Assembly: GCA_024279495.1 (NCBI GenBank)
Contig: JAJRRL010000036.1
Location: 49,119 to 113,118, forward strand
Length of the DNA stretch: 64,000 nucleotides
Direction of reading: 5' to 3'
Origin: Gammaproteobacteria bacterium
GTDB lineage: Bacteria > Pseudomonadota > Gammaproteobacteria > JAJRRL01
Below the pieces are notes generated by a model that made no database searches, had not been told where the DNA came from, and saw only the letters and a list, made by a program, of their open reading frames with translations. Shown in pieces: positions 9,397 through 16,992 of the stretch. The position numbers were made by a program, and so were the translations under genes. Position 1 is the stretch's first letter. Each line of letters starts with the position of its first letter.

Positions 9397-10515
9397 ATGC
9401 CAACACCACTTTCATTGAAAGAACAGAGAAAAAATAACCATCTTGACCATATTCGAGTACTTACTCTCGGAATGAGCCAGCTGACAAATGGGGGCTGCTT
9501 ACCAAGCCTCAATCAAATCACTAGCTATTTTAAGGGATTACCCCCCCAAAAAGGTCACGATAGAACCCCCGGCCCTCTACATTATTCAGACTTGAGCCAA
9601 TCTTTATCCGAGATAAAACCAGAGAATCGACCCCAACACGTAGCTCTTTACGACACCTTAGCTGCTCATAGCGATACCGACCTTTTCTTTGAGACTTATA
9701 AGTTATTGCTCAAGCACAACAAAAGACACTCTCACCAGATTAAAATACAGGTTTTTAAATATCTGTTTAAGCTTTTCCCGAACATAGAAAGGCACCTCAC
9801 TGAAACCAACAGAGCCGGCTCCAGCTTACTGCTACTATCTCTCCAGCAACGCTGGAGTGATGACTACTTCTTAAAAGCTGTTCATGCCCTCAAACCAAAA
9901 AAAGAGCTTGATATTTTGTTTTTCAATATCTGCACTCCAAACGCAAAGGGGCGCACAACTCTTCAGTACATCACAGCAAAAGGAGATCAATTTGCTTTTG
10001 ATGCCTTCCTGAACTTTCTGATCACGCAGCGAGCATTTAAAGCCATCGGTACACTTTTATCTCAAAAAACCGCATCAGGAAACAGCCCGCTCATACTGGC
10101 AGCCAGGGTAGGCTCTGCTTATTTATGCCGTGAAATCATTCGCCTATCACTCCGTAATGCGTTAAACGAATTGAACCACAAGAATAAAAAAGGATTGCGC
10201 GCAATCGATATAGCTAGAGAAAAGAAGCAAAAACTACTTGCAGATAAACACCCCGCTGATCCCGCTATAGTTGATCAATGCATTTTCGCTTTCGGAGAGA
10301 CTATCGAGCTTCTAGAAAAAGCGCACCGACGCCTTAAAAACGTTAACGAAGCCACCAGGGGATTGCTTCCTCCTCGCAAAACCACATCTCCGTCTGTCAC
10401 AGAAGTAAGTGCGACGCTCTTTACCGGCCCTCCAGGCCTGCCGATAGCAGATGCTCAAAAAGCTTCTCAAGCACCTGAGTTAACTACTTCGACAGCGAGA
10501 ACATCGACCATATAG
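9397..10515 (+). CDS. Ankyrin-repeat protein, putative effector
   Basis: No specific family recognised. The 372-residue product has no signal peptide or membrane helix. Four degenerate ankyrin units are visible: NRAGSSLLLLSLQQ (about 138-165), NAKGRTTLQYITAKGD (182-210), ASGNSPLILAARVGS (226-252) and NKKGLRAIDIAREKK (262-282). A Ser/Thr/Pro-rich tail (about 325-372) follows. AAGGGGAA ahead of the ATG supports the start. The last 36 bp overlap the 3' end of fur on the other strand. Ankyrin proteins of host-associated bacteria often act inside the host cell; that role is inferred. Confidence 0.8.
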   Translation: MPTPLSLKEQRKNNHLDHIRVLTLGMSQLTNGGCLPSLNQITSYFKGLPPQKGHDRTPGPLHYSDLSQSLSEIKPENRPQHVALYDTLAAHSDTDLFFETYKLLLKHNKRHSHQIKIQVFKYLFKLFPNIERHLTETNRAGSSLLLLSLQQRWSDDYFLKAVHALKPKKELDILFFNICTPNAKGRTTLQYITAKGDQFAFDAFLNFLITQRAFKAIGTLLSQKTASGNSPLILAARVGSAYLCREIIRLSLRNALNELNHKNKKGLRAIDIAREKKQKLLADKHPADPAIVDQCIFAFGETIELLEKAHRRLKNVNEATRGLLPPRKTTSPSVTEVSATLFTGPPGLPIADAQKASQAPELTTSTARTSTI

Positions 10516-10905
10516 AGTAAATTGGTGGCCTTCACACTTGAACTGTGACGCACTAGCAACTGCTAGAATTTGCTTCTCAATCAGCGGGTCACAAAACTCT
10601 TGTACTGCCCCACAAACGGTACAAACCATGTGGTCATGATGTTCTTTGTGAGCTAACTCATAAATCGCATGATCACCATCAAAATGATGCTTCGAGATCA
10701 GCCCTGCTTCTTCAAATTGATTTAAGACACGGTACACAGTGGCCAAACCAATGTCTTGGCCCTTGCCTGAAAGCGTTGTATAAATGGTTTCTGCGCTCAT
10801 GTGGTGAACTTCCGCTTTGGCAAGTTGCTCATACACAAGCACTCGAGGAGCAGTCACTTTGAGACCCACATCTCGAATCAGCTGCTCTATGTCTGCTTTT
10901 GTCAC
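10480..10905 (-). CDS. fur: Ferric uptake regulator Fur
   Basis: Iron-responsive transcriptional repressor. The 141 residues have a winged-helix N-terminus (TAPRVLVYEQL, TVYRVLNQFEEAGL) and the metal-binding HHFDGDHAIYE and HKEHHDHMVC segments. Two CxxC pairs are present, CTVC and a C-terminal CSRC. It is divergent from bamE, an arrangement known from Pseudomonas (omlA-fur). Its 3' end overlaps the ankyrin gene on the opposite strand by 36 bp. Confidence 0.97.
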   Translation of the reverse strand: MTKADIEQLIRDVGLKVTAPRVLVYEQLAKAEVHHMSAETIYTTLSGKGQDIGLATVYRVLNQFEEAGLISKHHFDGDHAIYELAHKEHHDHMVCTVCGAVQEFCDPLIEKQILAVASASQFKCEGHQFTLYGRCSRCRSS

Positions 10906-11029
10906 GACATTTTCCTATCAACTAAAGTCTGCGTGCATTGTACACGAGAGCCTAATCAACGGGCAATGCTTGCAATCAAGCTCGCATCACGTAGAATCTG
11001 AGAGAGTTTTATTTTCAAGGGGCCCCCGC

Positions 11030-11425
11030 GTGATCCGATTTCGAGCCTACTGCGTCCTCGCCATTCTTACCGCCGGCCTATCTGGTTGCCATATTTATCA
11101 TATGCCTATTCAGCAAGGAAATTTTTTACCCGCTGAAGCCGCCTCACACATTCAAGTAGGCATGAGCGAGAAAAAGCTTATTAATAAACTAGGCGACCCT
11201 GTCTTGACGAATATCTACAAAGACCATCGTGTCATTTATGTGTATACCCTAAGACCCGCGCATCGCTGGCATGTGAGCTTCAGAAAAGCCAGAAATTCTA
11301 CGGCTTACCAAAAGAATGCTTACCTCCGAAAACAGCTGATAGTTGTGCTAAAAAACAAACGTGTGGTGAGTTATCATTTTGATAGCAATCAGGCGGCTAA
11401 GGATCTCTCCATCGGTGAATGGTAG
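11030..11425 (+). CDS. bamE: Outer membrane assembly lipoprotein BamE (SmpA/OmlA)
   Basis: Small lipoprotein of the BAM complex. The chosen start is GTG at 11030, with AAGGGG ahead of it; an open frame runs further upstream but would bury the signal peptide. From there the product has 131 residues: a signal peptide ending in the lipobox LSGC, then QVGMSEKKLINKLGDP, the family core. BamA is encoded at 55.6-58 kb. Divergent from fur. Confidence 0.93.
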   Translation: MIRFRAYCVLAILTAGLSGCHIYHMPIQQGNFLPAEAASHIQVGMSEKKLINKLGDPVLTNIYKDHRVIYVYTLRPAHRWHVSFRKARNSTAYQKNAYLRKQLIVVLKNKRVVSYHFDSNQAAKDLSIGEW

Positions 11426-11462
11426 GGGATTGTTTCAAAAATCTGCTTTTCCCCTTTTCTGT

Positions 11463-11521
11463 GTCGAGTCTGCGCTTCCGGTGCTCACGTACTTTATGTA
11501 CGTTCCGCTCCGTTGCTCGAC
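11463..11521. repeat. 59-bp imperfect inverted repeat
   Basis: Outer arms GTCGAG/CTCGAC (11463-11468, 11516-11521) and an inner palindrome ACGTACTTTATGTACGT (11487-11503) enclose GC-rich sequence. It lies between the convergent bamE and rnfH, in a 274-bp gap also holding repeat A2. It could form a hairpin and end transcription from either side. No gene is supported here. Confidence 0.55.
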
Positions 11522-11610
11522 TCTCCTTGAAAAAGAAAAAAATCATTCTTTTCGCTAACAACCCCTGCAAATCATGTTTCGAAAAGCTGCTTTTTCCCTA
11601 AAAATAAAAA

Positions 11611-11710
11611 AGCCCTAACCTTTTGTCATCCGAAGACAACGCAGTGACGTCGAAGACCCAGGCTTGATCCGTTGTTACGACGTAACAACTAGCGATCTTT
11701 CAAGATTTAG
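11611..11710 (-). repeat. Dispersed repeat, module A copy (A2)
   Basis: Reverse-complement copy of A1, with hairpin TTGTTAC-GTC-GTAACAA and the same flanks. Its upstream end (CTAAATCTTGA on the minus strand) runs into rnfH and supplies that gene's last codons and TGA stop. Confidence 0.8.
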
Positions 11711-11984
11711 CCCCAACCCTTCTTCGCCTTGCTTCTTTGGGGTCTATCTCTAAAGGTCTATAAATTTCAACTCGATCGCCCTCTTCCAGCAAATCATCCA
11801 AAGCGGCTTTACGACTAAAAATACCGACTTCCAGCTGATCCATGCTTAACTCAGAGCACAGCGACAAAATACCAGAACGCTGTATAGCAATGGCAATGGT
11901 GGTCTCTGCCGTTACATTTAAAGGGATTTCCCATTGCTTATCAGGCCTTGCGTAGGCCACACAAACTGTCATTGTCTGATTCAT
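11700..11984 (-). CDS. rnfH: RnfH family ubiquitin-like protein (RatB)
   Basis: Small beta-grasp protein of the UPF0125/RnfH family; exact role unsettled. The 94 residues include VCVAYARPDKQWEIPL, the family block VGIFSRKAALDDLLEEGDRVEIYRPL, and a basic tail. It overlaps ratA by 4 bp (ATGA), so the two are translationally coupled. The final residues (AKS) and the stop codon fall inside repeat A2, so the original C-terminus may have been replaced. Confidence 0.92.
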   Translation of the reverse strand: MNQTMTVCVAYARPDKQWEIPLNVTAETTIAIAIQRSGILSLCSELSMDQLEVGIFSRKAALDDLLEEGDRVEIYRPLEIDPKEARRRRVGAKS

Positions 11985-12412
11985 CCATACACCTCTTTAG
12001 CTCGGTCACAAAAAGTATCTACCAAACGATTAGACACTTGATGAAAAATCGGGCCAAATAAATGTTCCATCACAAAAGAGCTAAACGAAAAACTCAGCTC
12101 AAGCACCACCAAGCAGCCACCATGCTCTTGATCTTGAAATAACCAATGCCCTTCCAATTGCTCGAACGGCCCATCTCGCAACTGTATATCGATACGATTA
12201 GGCGGCGTTAACTTATTCTCTGTCGTGAATGATTTTTCAAGTCCTGCTTTGGTAAAACCCACCCGGCCTACAACCATGTCTTTTTCATCTGATAACACAT
12301 CACTTTGATGACACCAAGGCATAAATGTTTTGTAGGCTGCAATGTCATTAACTAAAACATAAATTTGTTCAGCCGTATAAGAGACTCGCCTAGCGCGTTT
12401 GATGCTATGCAT
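11981..12412 (-). CDS. ratA: RatA-type START/polyketide cyclase family protein
   Basis: Member of the START-like family described as toxin RatA or as a coenzyme Q-binding COQ10 homologue. The ATG at 12412 gives 143 residues beginning MHSIKRARRVSYTAEQIY. The frame stays open upstream to 12505, but that stretch overlaps smpB and lacks family similarity. Typical blocks are MPWCHQSDVL, the DGPFEQLEGHWLF strand and a C-terminal helix. The ratA-rnfH pair opposite smpB is a conserved gammaproteobacterial group. Confidence 0.92.
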   Translation of the reverse strand: MHSIKRARRVSYTAEQIYVLVNDIAAYKTFMPWCHQSDVLSDEKDMVVGRVGFTKAGLEKSFTTENKLTPPNRIDIQLRDGPFEQLEGHWLFQDQEHGGCLVVLELSFSFSSFVMEHLFGPIFHQVSNRLVDTFCDRAKEVYG

Positions 12413-12452
12413 GACTGTGTTTGCTCCCTGGTTATGATACACTGACTGTCTT

Positions 12453-12926
12453 ATGGGTACTAAAAAGAAAAAAACGGCGGAGAACGTCATTTGCGACAAT
12501 CGCAAAGCCAGGCATGACTACCACATTCTAGACAGCTTCCAAGCAGGTATAGTGCTAGATGGCTGGGAAGTCAAAAGCCTAAGGGCTGGTCGCGCGCAAT
12601 TAAGCGACAGTTATGTACGATTCAAAAACAGCGAAGCGTGGCTTATTGGTGCTCATTTTAGCGTGCTAAACACCATTTGCCAACACACAAAACCAGACCC
12701 CATACGCTCTCGCAAGCTACTCCTAAACCGAAAAGAAATCAATCACTTAGCTGGTCGAGTCGCTCAAAAAGGTGAAACCGTGATTCCTCTAAACCTGCAT
12801 TGGTCCAGAGGGCGCGTCAAACTGAGCATCGGGCTTGCCAAGGGTAAAAAGCTTCATGATAAGCGAGAATCACTGAAAGAAAAGGCCTTGAAACTCGATA
12901 GTGATCGCCGAGGCCGTCGAGGCTAA
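12453..12926 (+). CDS. smpB: SsrA-binding protein SmpB
   Basis: Binds tmRNA and brings it to stalled ribosomes (trans-translation). The 157 residues include NRKARHDYHILDSF, GWEVKSLRAG and a basic tail DKRESLKEKALKLDSDRRG. No clear ribosome site precedes the ATG, but the start matches the family. The tmRNA gene lies about 200 bp downstream, so both halves of the rescue system are side by side. Confidence 0.97.
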   Translation: MGTKKKKTAENVICDNRKARHDYHILDSFQAGIVLDGWEVKSLRAGRAQLSDSYVRFKNSEAWLIGAHFSVLNTICQHTKPDPIRSRKLLLNRKEINHLAGRVAQKGETVIPLNLHWSRGRVKLSIGLAKGKKLHDKRESLKEKALKLDSDRRGRRG

Positions 12927-12954
12927 ATAGTATTTTGAAGAGAGTTTTATTGAT

Positions 12955-13048
12955 TTAGAAAGATCCTTAGTCCGCATTTCATGCGAACAAGATGAAGTCT
13001 AGGTCCCCGACGTCATTACATTCCTGGGGATGACAAGTGGCTGGGACT
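12955..13048 (+). repeat. Dispersed repeat, module A copy (A4)
   Basis: Copy with AAAGATCCTTAG, a different stem (TCCGCATTTCATGCGAA), GTCCCCGACGTCATTACATT and CCTGGGGATGACAAG. It lies between smpB and ssrA and leads through an A/T-rich link into mini-repeat B at 13057. Confidence 0.75.
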
Positions 13049-13056
13049 ATTTTATT

Positions 13057-13076
13057 TTGGTCGAAAATGGGGATTT
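13057..13076 (+). repeat. Mini-repeat B (copy 3)
   Basis: TTGGTCGAAAATGGGGATTT, directly after repeat A4. Its right end runs into the proposed -35 of the ssrA promoter. Confidence 0.5.
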
Positions 13077-13103
13077 GCTTCTGAATAATTTTTACCCTAC
13101 ACT
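13075..13103 (+). promoter_or_regulatory. Candidate ssrA promoter
   Basis: TTGCTT (13075-13080), 17 bases, TACACT (13098-13103), about 27 bp ahead of the mature tmRNA 5' end. Spacing is good; both hexamers deviate from consensus. Confidence 0.45.
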
Positions 13104-13129
13104 GGGAAGACTACGAATCAAGACTTCTC

Positions 13130-13536
13130 GGGGGCGACTGGCTTCGACGGGGAATTCAAGATCTCTTGGTGCATGTCGAGTACGGCAACAATACACTCGT
13201 AAACTTTTGTTGCAACTTTGTAACTGCAAATGATAATCAGTTTGTTGCTCAAGGGGACGTAGCTGTAGCGTAAGCTAATAGCTAAGTTTTCTTTGCCGCT
13301 TAATACCCGGCGCAACACCATCGCTCGTGTTTGCTTGTGGGTGCGAATCCGATGGTCAGAAACACAAGACCGCATCTAGCTGATGGCCCGTCAACTAGCT
13401 GCTAGACTTAAGGGCTCGCCTGGCTAGATTCCTGACCGTCGGAATCAGCTAAGGTCAAATTGAAGACGGTGCTAAACATGTAGAGCCAAAGGTTAAGAGT
13501 CTTCGGACGCGGGTTCGATTCCCGCCGCCTCCACCA
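13130..13536 (+). ncRNA. ssrA: Transfer-messenger RNA (tmRNA)
   Basis: Rescues stalled ribosomes and tags the unfinished protein for proteolysis, with SmpB. The 5' end GGGGGCG (13130-13136) pairs with CGCCTCC (13526-13532) to form the acceptor stem. The conserved GGCTTCGACGGGG follows at the 5' side, the T arm is GCGGG-TTCGATT-CCCGC, and CCA is encoded (13534-13536). The tag frame starts at GCA 13226 and reads ANDNQFVAQGDVAVA before TAA at 13271-13273. The tag is longer than the roughly ten residues common in this class. Total length 407 nt. Confidence 0.95.
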
Positions 13537-13553
13537 ATTATTGCTAAGTGCTA

Positions 13554-14864
13554 CTAAAGCGCGCAACCTGACTTATCAGAACCAATCATTCTGTCATACG
13601 CTTCTTTATTAAAAATCTTACTTTTTACTTTGAACCCATTTCCTTTAGAGGGCTTTTCACCCTTTATAACGCATTCATAGGTCATCATGGCGCCCAGAGC
13701 AAGTAAGAGAGCACCTAAGCAAAGCACCAAAGTAAACACTTCCGGCTGAACAACAGCAGCCGACTTAAACAGTGGCATGATCATGGCGTTGATGGGAGGG
13801 TAGAAACAAAACGCCGCTCCTGCGCTAATGCCAGCACCCAGATAAGCAGCTGCTGCACCCGAAGCCCACACAGCTAAACTGCCTCCCGAATCTGTTGGTC
13901 TAGGTGGCAACAAATGAGACTCCTGCAATCCACCATCAGAACTTTGAGCAACCACATTAAGTTTAGAATGCTGAGTTACCCCAGATGCTGTAACTAGGCA
14001 AAACTCTTTCTTAATCAGGCTTTCTCTTAAGCTATAAAAAGTATCCTCCTCAAAAACTTCAAGCATTTCACCTTGAATCTGTAATAGTGAGGGAATATTT
14101 AATGATGAGGAATCTTGAGAGCGCATGTTAGAAAAAACAAGTGTCGTGTTTAAATCTGACAAGCTTAAAGACTTTTTAAGATCGTTCTTAAACTGAATAA
14201 AAGTATAATTAGCTGGATCGGAGACAGTTATGACAAAAGGGCTAATATCTTGAGAAGACTCTCCGTAAACCCACAGTCTTCTTGTGCTATCATCAACACC
14301 TAAGTTCTGCCGCGCAATCTTCTTAAACTTCTCATTACTCTGATGAAAAAACTTTTCAATCGCTATCCTGTTTTCAGGCTGAGGAGATAAGGCGATCGCT
14401 AAACTTAACAACGTATCGCAACCCTTTGCTAGGTATTTCTCGCAATACGCAACAAGCTTTTCATTATGGGCAAAAGCTCGAATCAAACCCTCAAGAGTAG
14501 TCATTCGCATGGTCGCAAGAAGCTCGCTCAAATGAGCCTCGCGCATAATACCTTTACCTGCAATATTAGAACTTGCTGCAACCGAAAAAATCACAGGAGC
14601 CCCAGGCAAATTCAAACTTAAAGCAGGAGCTCTCATGTCAAAACGAGATGTAATTTTCAAATAAGGATAGTGATCATCCATTGTGTTACTTTCAAAGGCA
14701 ATGGATTGAAAAAGATTCGAGCAAGCATAAATACCAGACTTCTTGTTGGGATCGCCATGCCAAGCCTTCTTCTGATCATCCCATAAGCCAGACAACTTAT
14801 TTCTAGCGAGCGGCCTTTTCCCTAATACAAGCTTTGTTAAATCGACAATTGACTTTCTACTCAC
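13554..14864 (-). CDS. Unknown protein with C-terminal double membrane helix
   Basis: Not recognised. The 436 residues start at GTG 14864, with GAGGAG upstream. The long soluble N-terminal part (about 1-325) has no motif I can name. Two hydrophobic helices follow at about 332-358 and 374-394, linked by a segment containing FYPPI, then a basic 40-residue tail ending GCAL. The next gene upstream (14978-16222) has the same TM-FYPxI-TM end, so the two look distantly paralogous. The stop lies 18 bp from the tmRNA 3' end. A membrane-inserted secreted effector is possible but unproven. Confidence 0.7.
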   Translation of the reverse strand: MSRKSIVDLTKLVLGKRPLARNKLSGLWDDQKKAWHGDPNKKSGIYACSNLFQSIAFESNTMDDHYPYLKITSRFDMRAPALSLNLPGAPVIFSVAASSNIAGKGIMREAHLSELLATMRMTTLEGLIRAFAHNEKLVAYCEKYLAKGCDTLLSLAIALSPQPENRIAIEKFFHQSNEKFKKIARQNLGVDDSTRRLWVYGESSQDISPFVITVSDPANYTFIQFKNDLKKSLSLSDLNTTLVFSNMRSQDSSSLNIPSLLQIQGEMLEVFEEDTFYSLRESLIKKEFCLVTASGVTQHSKLNVVAQSSDGGLQESHLLPPRPTDSGGSLAVWASGAAAAYLGAGISAGAAFCFYPPINAMIMPLFKSAAVVQPEVFTLVLCLGALLLALGAMMTYECVIKGEKPSKGNGFKVKSKIFNKEAYDRMIGSDKSGCAL

Positions 14865-14977
14865 CTGATGCTCCTCGAATTTTCCGATTGCTTCATGCTC
14901 GAATTATACCATAAAAAAGAACAGAACCCTATATTGTTCAATATGATCTGATGGAGTGCAACTCTAAACAAAGCCTC

Positions 14978-16222
14978 TCAAAGCCCTGTCAACCTTGATT
15001 TTGGTAGCTCGAACACAGGCTCATTCAGAGAAAACGGACCAAACTGCCTAAAAATCCTTTGACCTTTTGGGCACGGTGCTAGAGCGGCGGCCAAGCCTAT
15101 TCCCGCAATTAAAAAAGCCAGGCCGGCCAACATAATGGCATAAGCAACCCCTAAGGGCATGCCAGAAAACACAGGAGAGTAAGCCATACCAACAATGGAA
15201 GGATAGAAAACCCAGGGAACAGCCGTACAGACTCCTCCCAAAACAAAGGACGCCACAAGCACCCCGATATGCCAGCTTTCCGAACGCAAAGCCTTGCTAG
15301 GACGCGAAATCATATCATCAAAATGAGTGTTGATGCTGCTTAACATTTCTACAGATTCATGCCATGCAGCAATTTTTGGCAGCAACCCCTCATCAGTAAG
15401 CGTAGGCTTTTTTTTATGGTCTAGACTATCTCCAATCTCAGCCCATTTTTCTATTGCACCTACTTGCCAGGATAAGCTTCCTTTTTTAAAACGTGCGCTT
15501 AAAATCGCGCTATGCGCTGCCAGTAGATTAGAGCACCCCTGTGCTTGAGCAGCTACTAGGTCAGATAACAAAACCTGCTCATTTCCTGAAAGATTGCTTT
15601 GATCACTCAGAGACTCAATAAGAGTCGCAGTTTTCGCTCTTTTCATGATAGCCAGAGCTTCTAGCATGGCGTACATAGCCGAAGAGCCGTACCTACCAGG
15701 TGTCGCTAAAAGAGCCCTCGTATGAAAATGCCTAAGGTGTCTTTTGATGCGAACATAGCAAGTGCCTGGCTCTACCGAATTGCCATCATGCTTGTACAAT
15801 CCCGACAAAAACTCGATTTGACCGTTTGACTCAAGCGCCAAAGGCAATCCCCACATCTCATTTAGATGGCGTATGCTGGAATCTCCTAAAGCATAACCTG
15901 TATTAACTTCAAACTGCCTTGTGTAGGCAATTGATTCGGCAGTCGACAAAACGCTTGACTCATCAACACTGAATGCCTTCAGCCGCCTTCGGGCTTCTGG
16001 CGCCTCAAGTTGAACAATATGTTTATTAATCTCATCTGGCTGCACTTTCGTTTGCTCAAGCAAAACCTGCCGTCTGGATTCAATGGCCAAACGAGCAGCC
16101 AAATCCCTTAGATCTTCCGATAGATCATATAAGGCTGAGCGCCACTGACCACGAGTATTGAACATTCCATTAGGCTTAATTGGGCCCTTAAACACATTGC
16201 TTGTTAAATCCAAACGAGACAT
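14978..16222 (-). CDS. Unknown protein with C-terminal double membrane helix
   Basis: Not recognised. The 414 residues have an Arg/Glu/Leu-rich helical N-terminal part and two C-terminal helices (about 319-340 and 357-381) around a loop holding FYPSI. A 33-residue tail ends SRLTGL. It shares this module with its downstream neighbour, from which it is separated by 113 bp, so the pair may be cotranscribed. No signal peptide is seen. It is divergent from the carbonic anhydrase. Confidence 0.7.
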   Translation of the reverse strand: MSRLDLTSNVFKGPIKPNGMFNTRGQWRSALYDLSEDLRDLAARLAIESRRQVLLEQTKVQPDEINKHIVQLEAPEARRRLKAFSVDESSVLSTAESIAYTRQFEVNTGYALGDSSIRHLNEMWGLPLALESNGQIEFLSGLYKHDGNSVEPGTCYVRIKRHLRHFHTRALLATPGRYGSSAMYAMLEALAIMKRAKTATLIESLSDQSNLSGNEQVLLSDLVAAQAQGCSNLLAAHSAILSARFKKGSLSWQVGAIEKWAEIGDSLDHKKKPTLTDEGLLPKIAAWHESVEMLSSINTHFDDMISRPSKALRSESWHIGVLVASFVLGGVCTAVPWVFYPSIVGMAYSPVFSGMPLGVAYAIMLAGLAFLIAGIGLAAALAPCPKGQRIFRQFGPFSLNEPVFELPKSRLTGL

Positions 16223-16368
16223 ACCAAAACACCTTGATTCATCGATAATGCCTCTTTGTTATACCACCTGACTCAAAAATAACCAAACTAAATATCCTGC
16301 CGGCCTAAAAGAAGACAGGAATAAGGGAACGTGATACCGTAACAGACTGATAATACAAGGAGATTGCC

Positions 16369-16992
16369 GTGCCAACACTATCATCCAAGCTCAAAGATGG
16401 TCACCACTCCTTTAAAAAAAAATACGCAGAAGGCTCGCACTCCATAATAAAAGAACTCTCAGAAAACGGCCAAAAGCCAGAAATCATGGTCGTTTCCTGC
16501 TCCGATTCTCGCGTTGACCCAGCCTTGATTCTGCAATGCAACCCTGGGGATCTTTTTGTTGTCCGAAATGTAGCCAACATTATTCCTCCCTACTGCAATA
16601 ATCATGATCACCACGGGGTAAGTACAGCGCTAGAATACGGTGTCAGATACCTAAAAGTCAGCCACTTGATCATCATTTCTCATAGCCAGTGCGGAGGAAT
16701 TCAAGCCCTGATGGACCCTAACTCGGTAGAAGGCAGCGACTTTATCTCAGACTGGATGTCCTCCGTAAAACCGGAAGAGCCTCTCCCTAACTGCGCTAAC
16801 GAATGCGCAAAGATAGCCATGCAGCAATCACACAAACACTGCTTAGGGTTTCCATGGATTAAAGAACGCCTTTCCACAGGTGAGCTATCGATTCATCGCT
16901 GGTTTTTTGATATCACCGATGGATCGCTATCATGCTATGACGAAGAATCTGACACGTTCATGCCCTTTGATGGCAAGCTTAATGATACTTAA
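16369..16992 (+). CDS. Beta-class carbonic anhydrase
   Basis: Interconverts CO2 and bicarbonate. The 207 residues contain the zinc and catalytic set: C44, D46 and R48 in CSDSRVDP, then H105 and C108 in SHSQCGG. The GDLFVVRNVAN block follows the first motif as in the family. Start is GTG with AAGGAG upstream. Its TAA overlaps the stop codon of the convergent ATP-grasp gene. Confidence 0.93.
   Translation: MPTLSSKLKDGHHSFKKKYAEGSHSIIKELSENGQKPEIMVVSCSDSRVDPALILQCNPGDLFVVRNVANIIPPYCNNHDHHGVSTALEYGVRYLKVSHLIIISHSQCGGIQALMDPNSVEGSDFISDWMSSVKPEEPLPNCANECAKIAMQQSHKHCLGFPWIKERLSTGELSIHRWFFDITDGSLSCYDEESDTFMPFDGKLNDT

Noticed and set aside
10817..11029. Upstream extension of bamE
   Set aside because: It runs antisense into fur and would hide the lipoprotein signal peptide that begins at GTG 11030.
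12412..12505. Longer ratA start at 12505
   Set aside because: It would overlap the smpB start and adds a segment absent from the family; ATG 12412 gives the normal length.
13554..14861. C-terminal GCAL of the 436-residue unknown as a CaaX box
   Set aside because: The cysteine is third from the end, not fourth, so it does not fit the prenylation rule.
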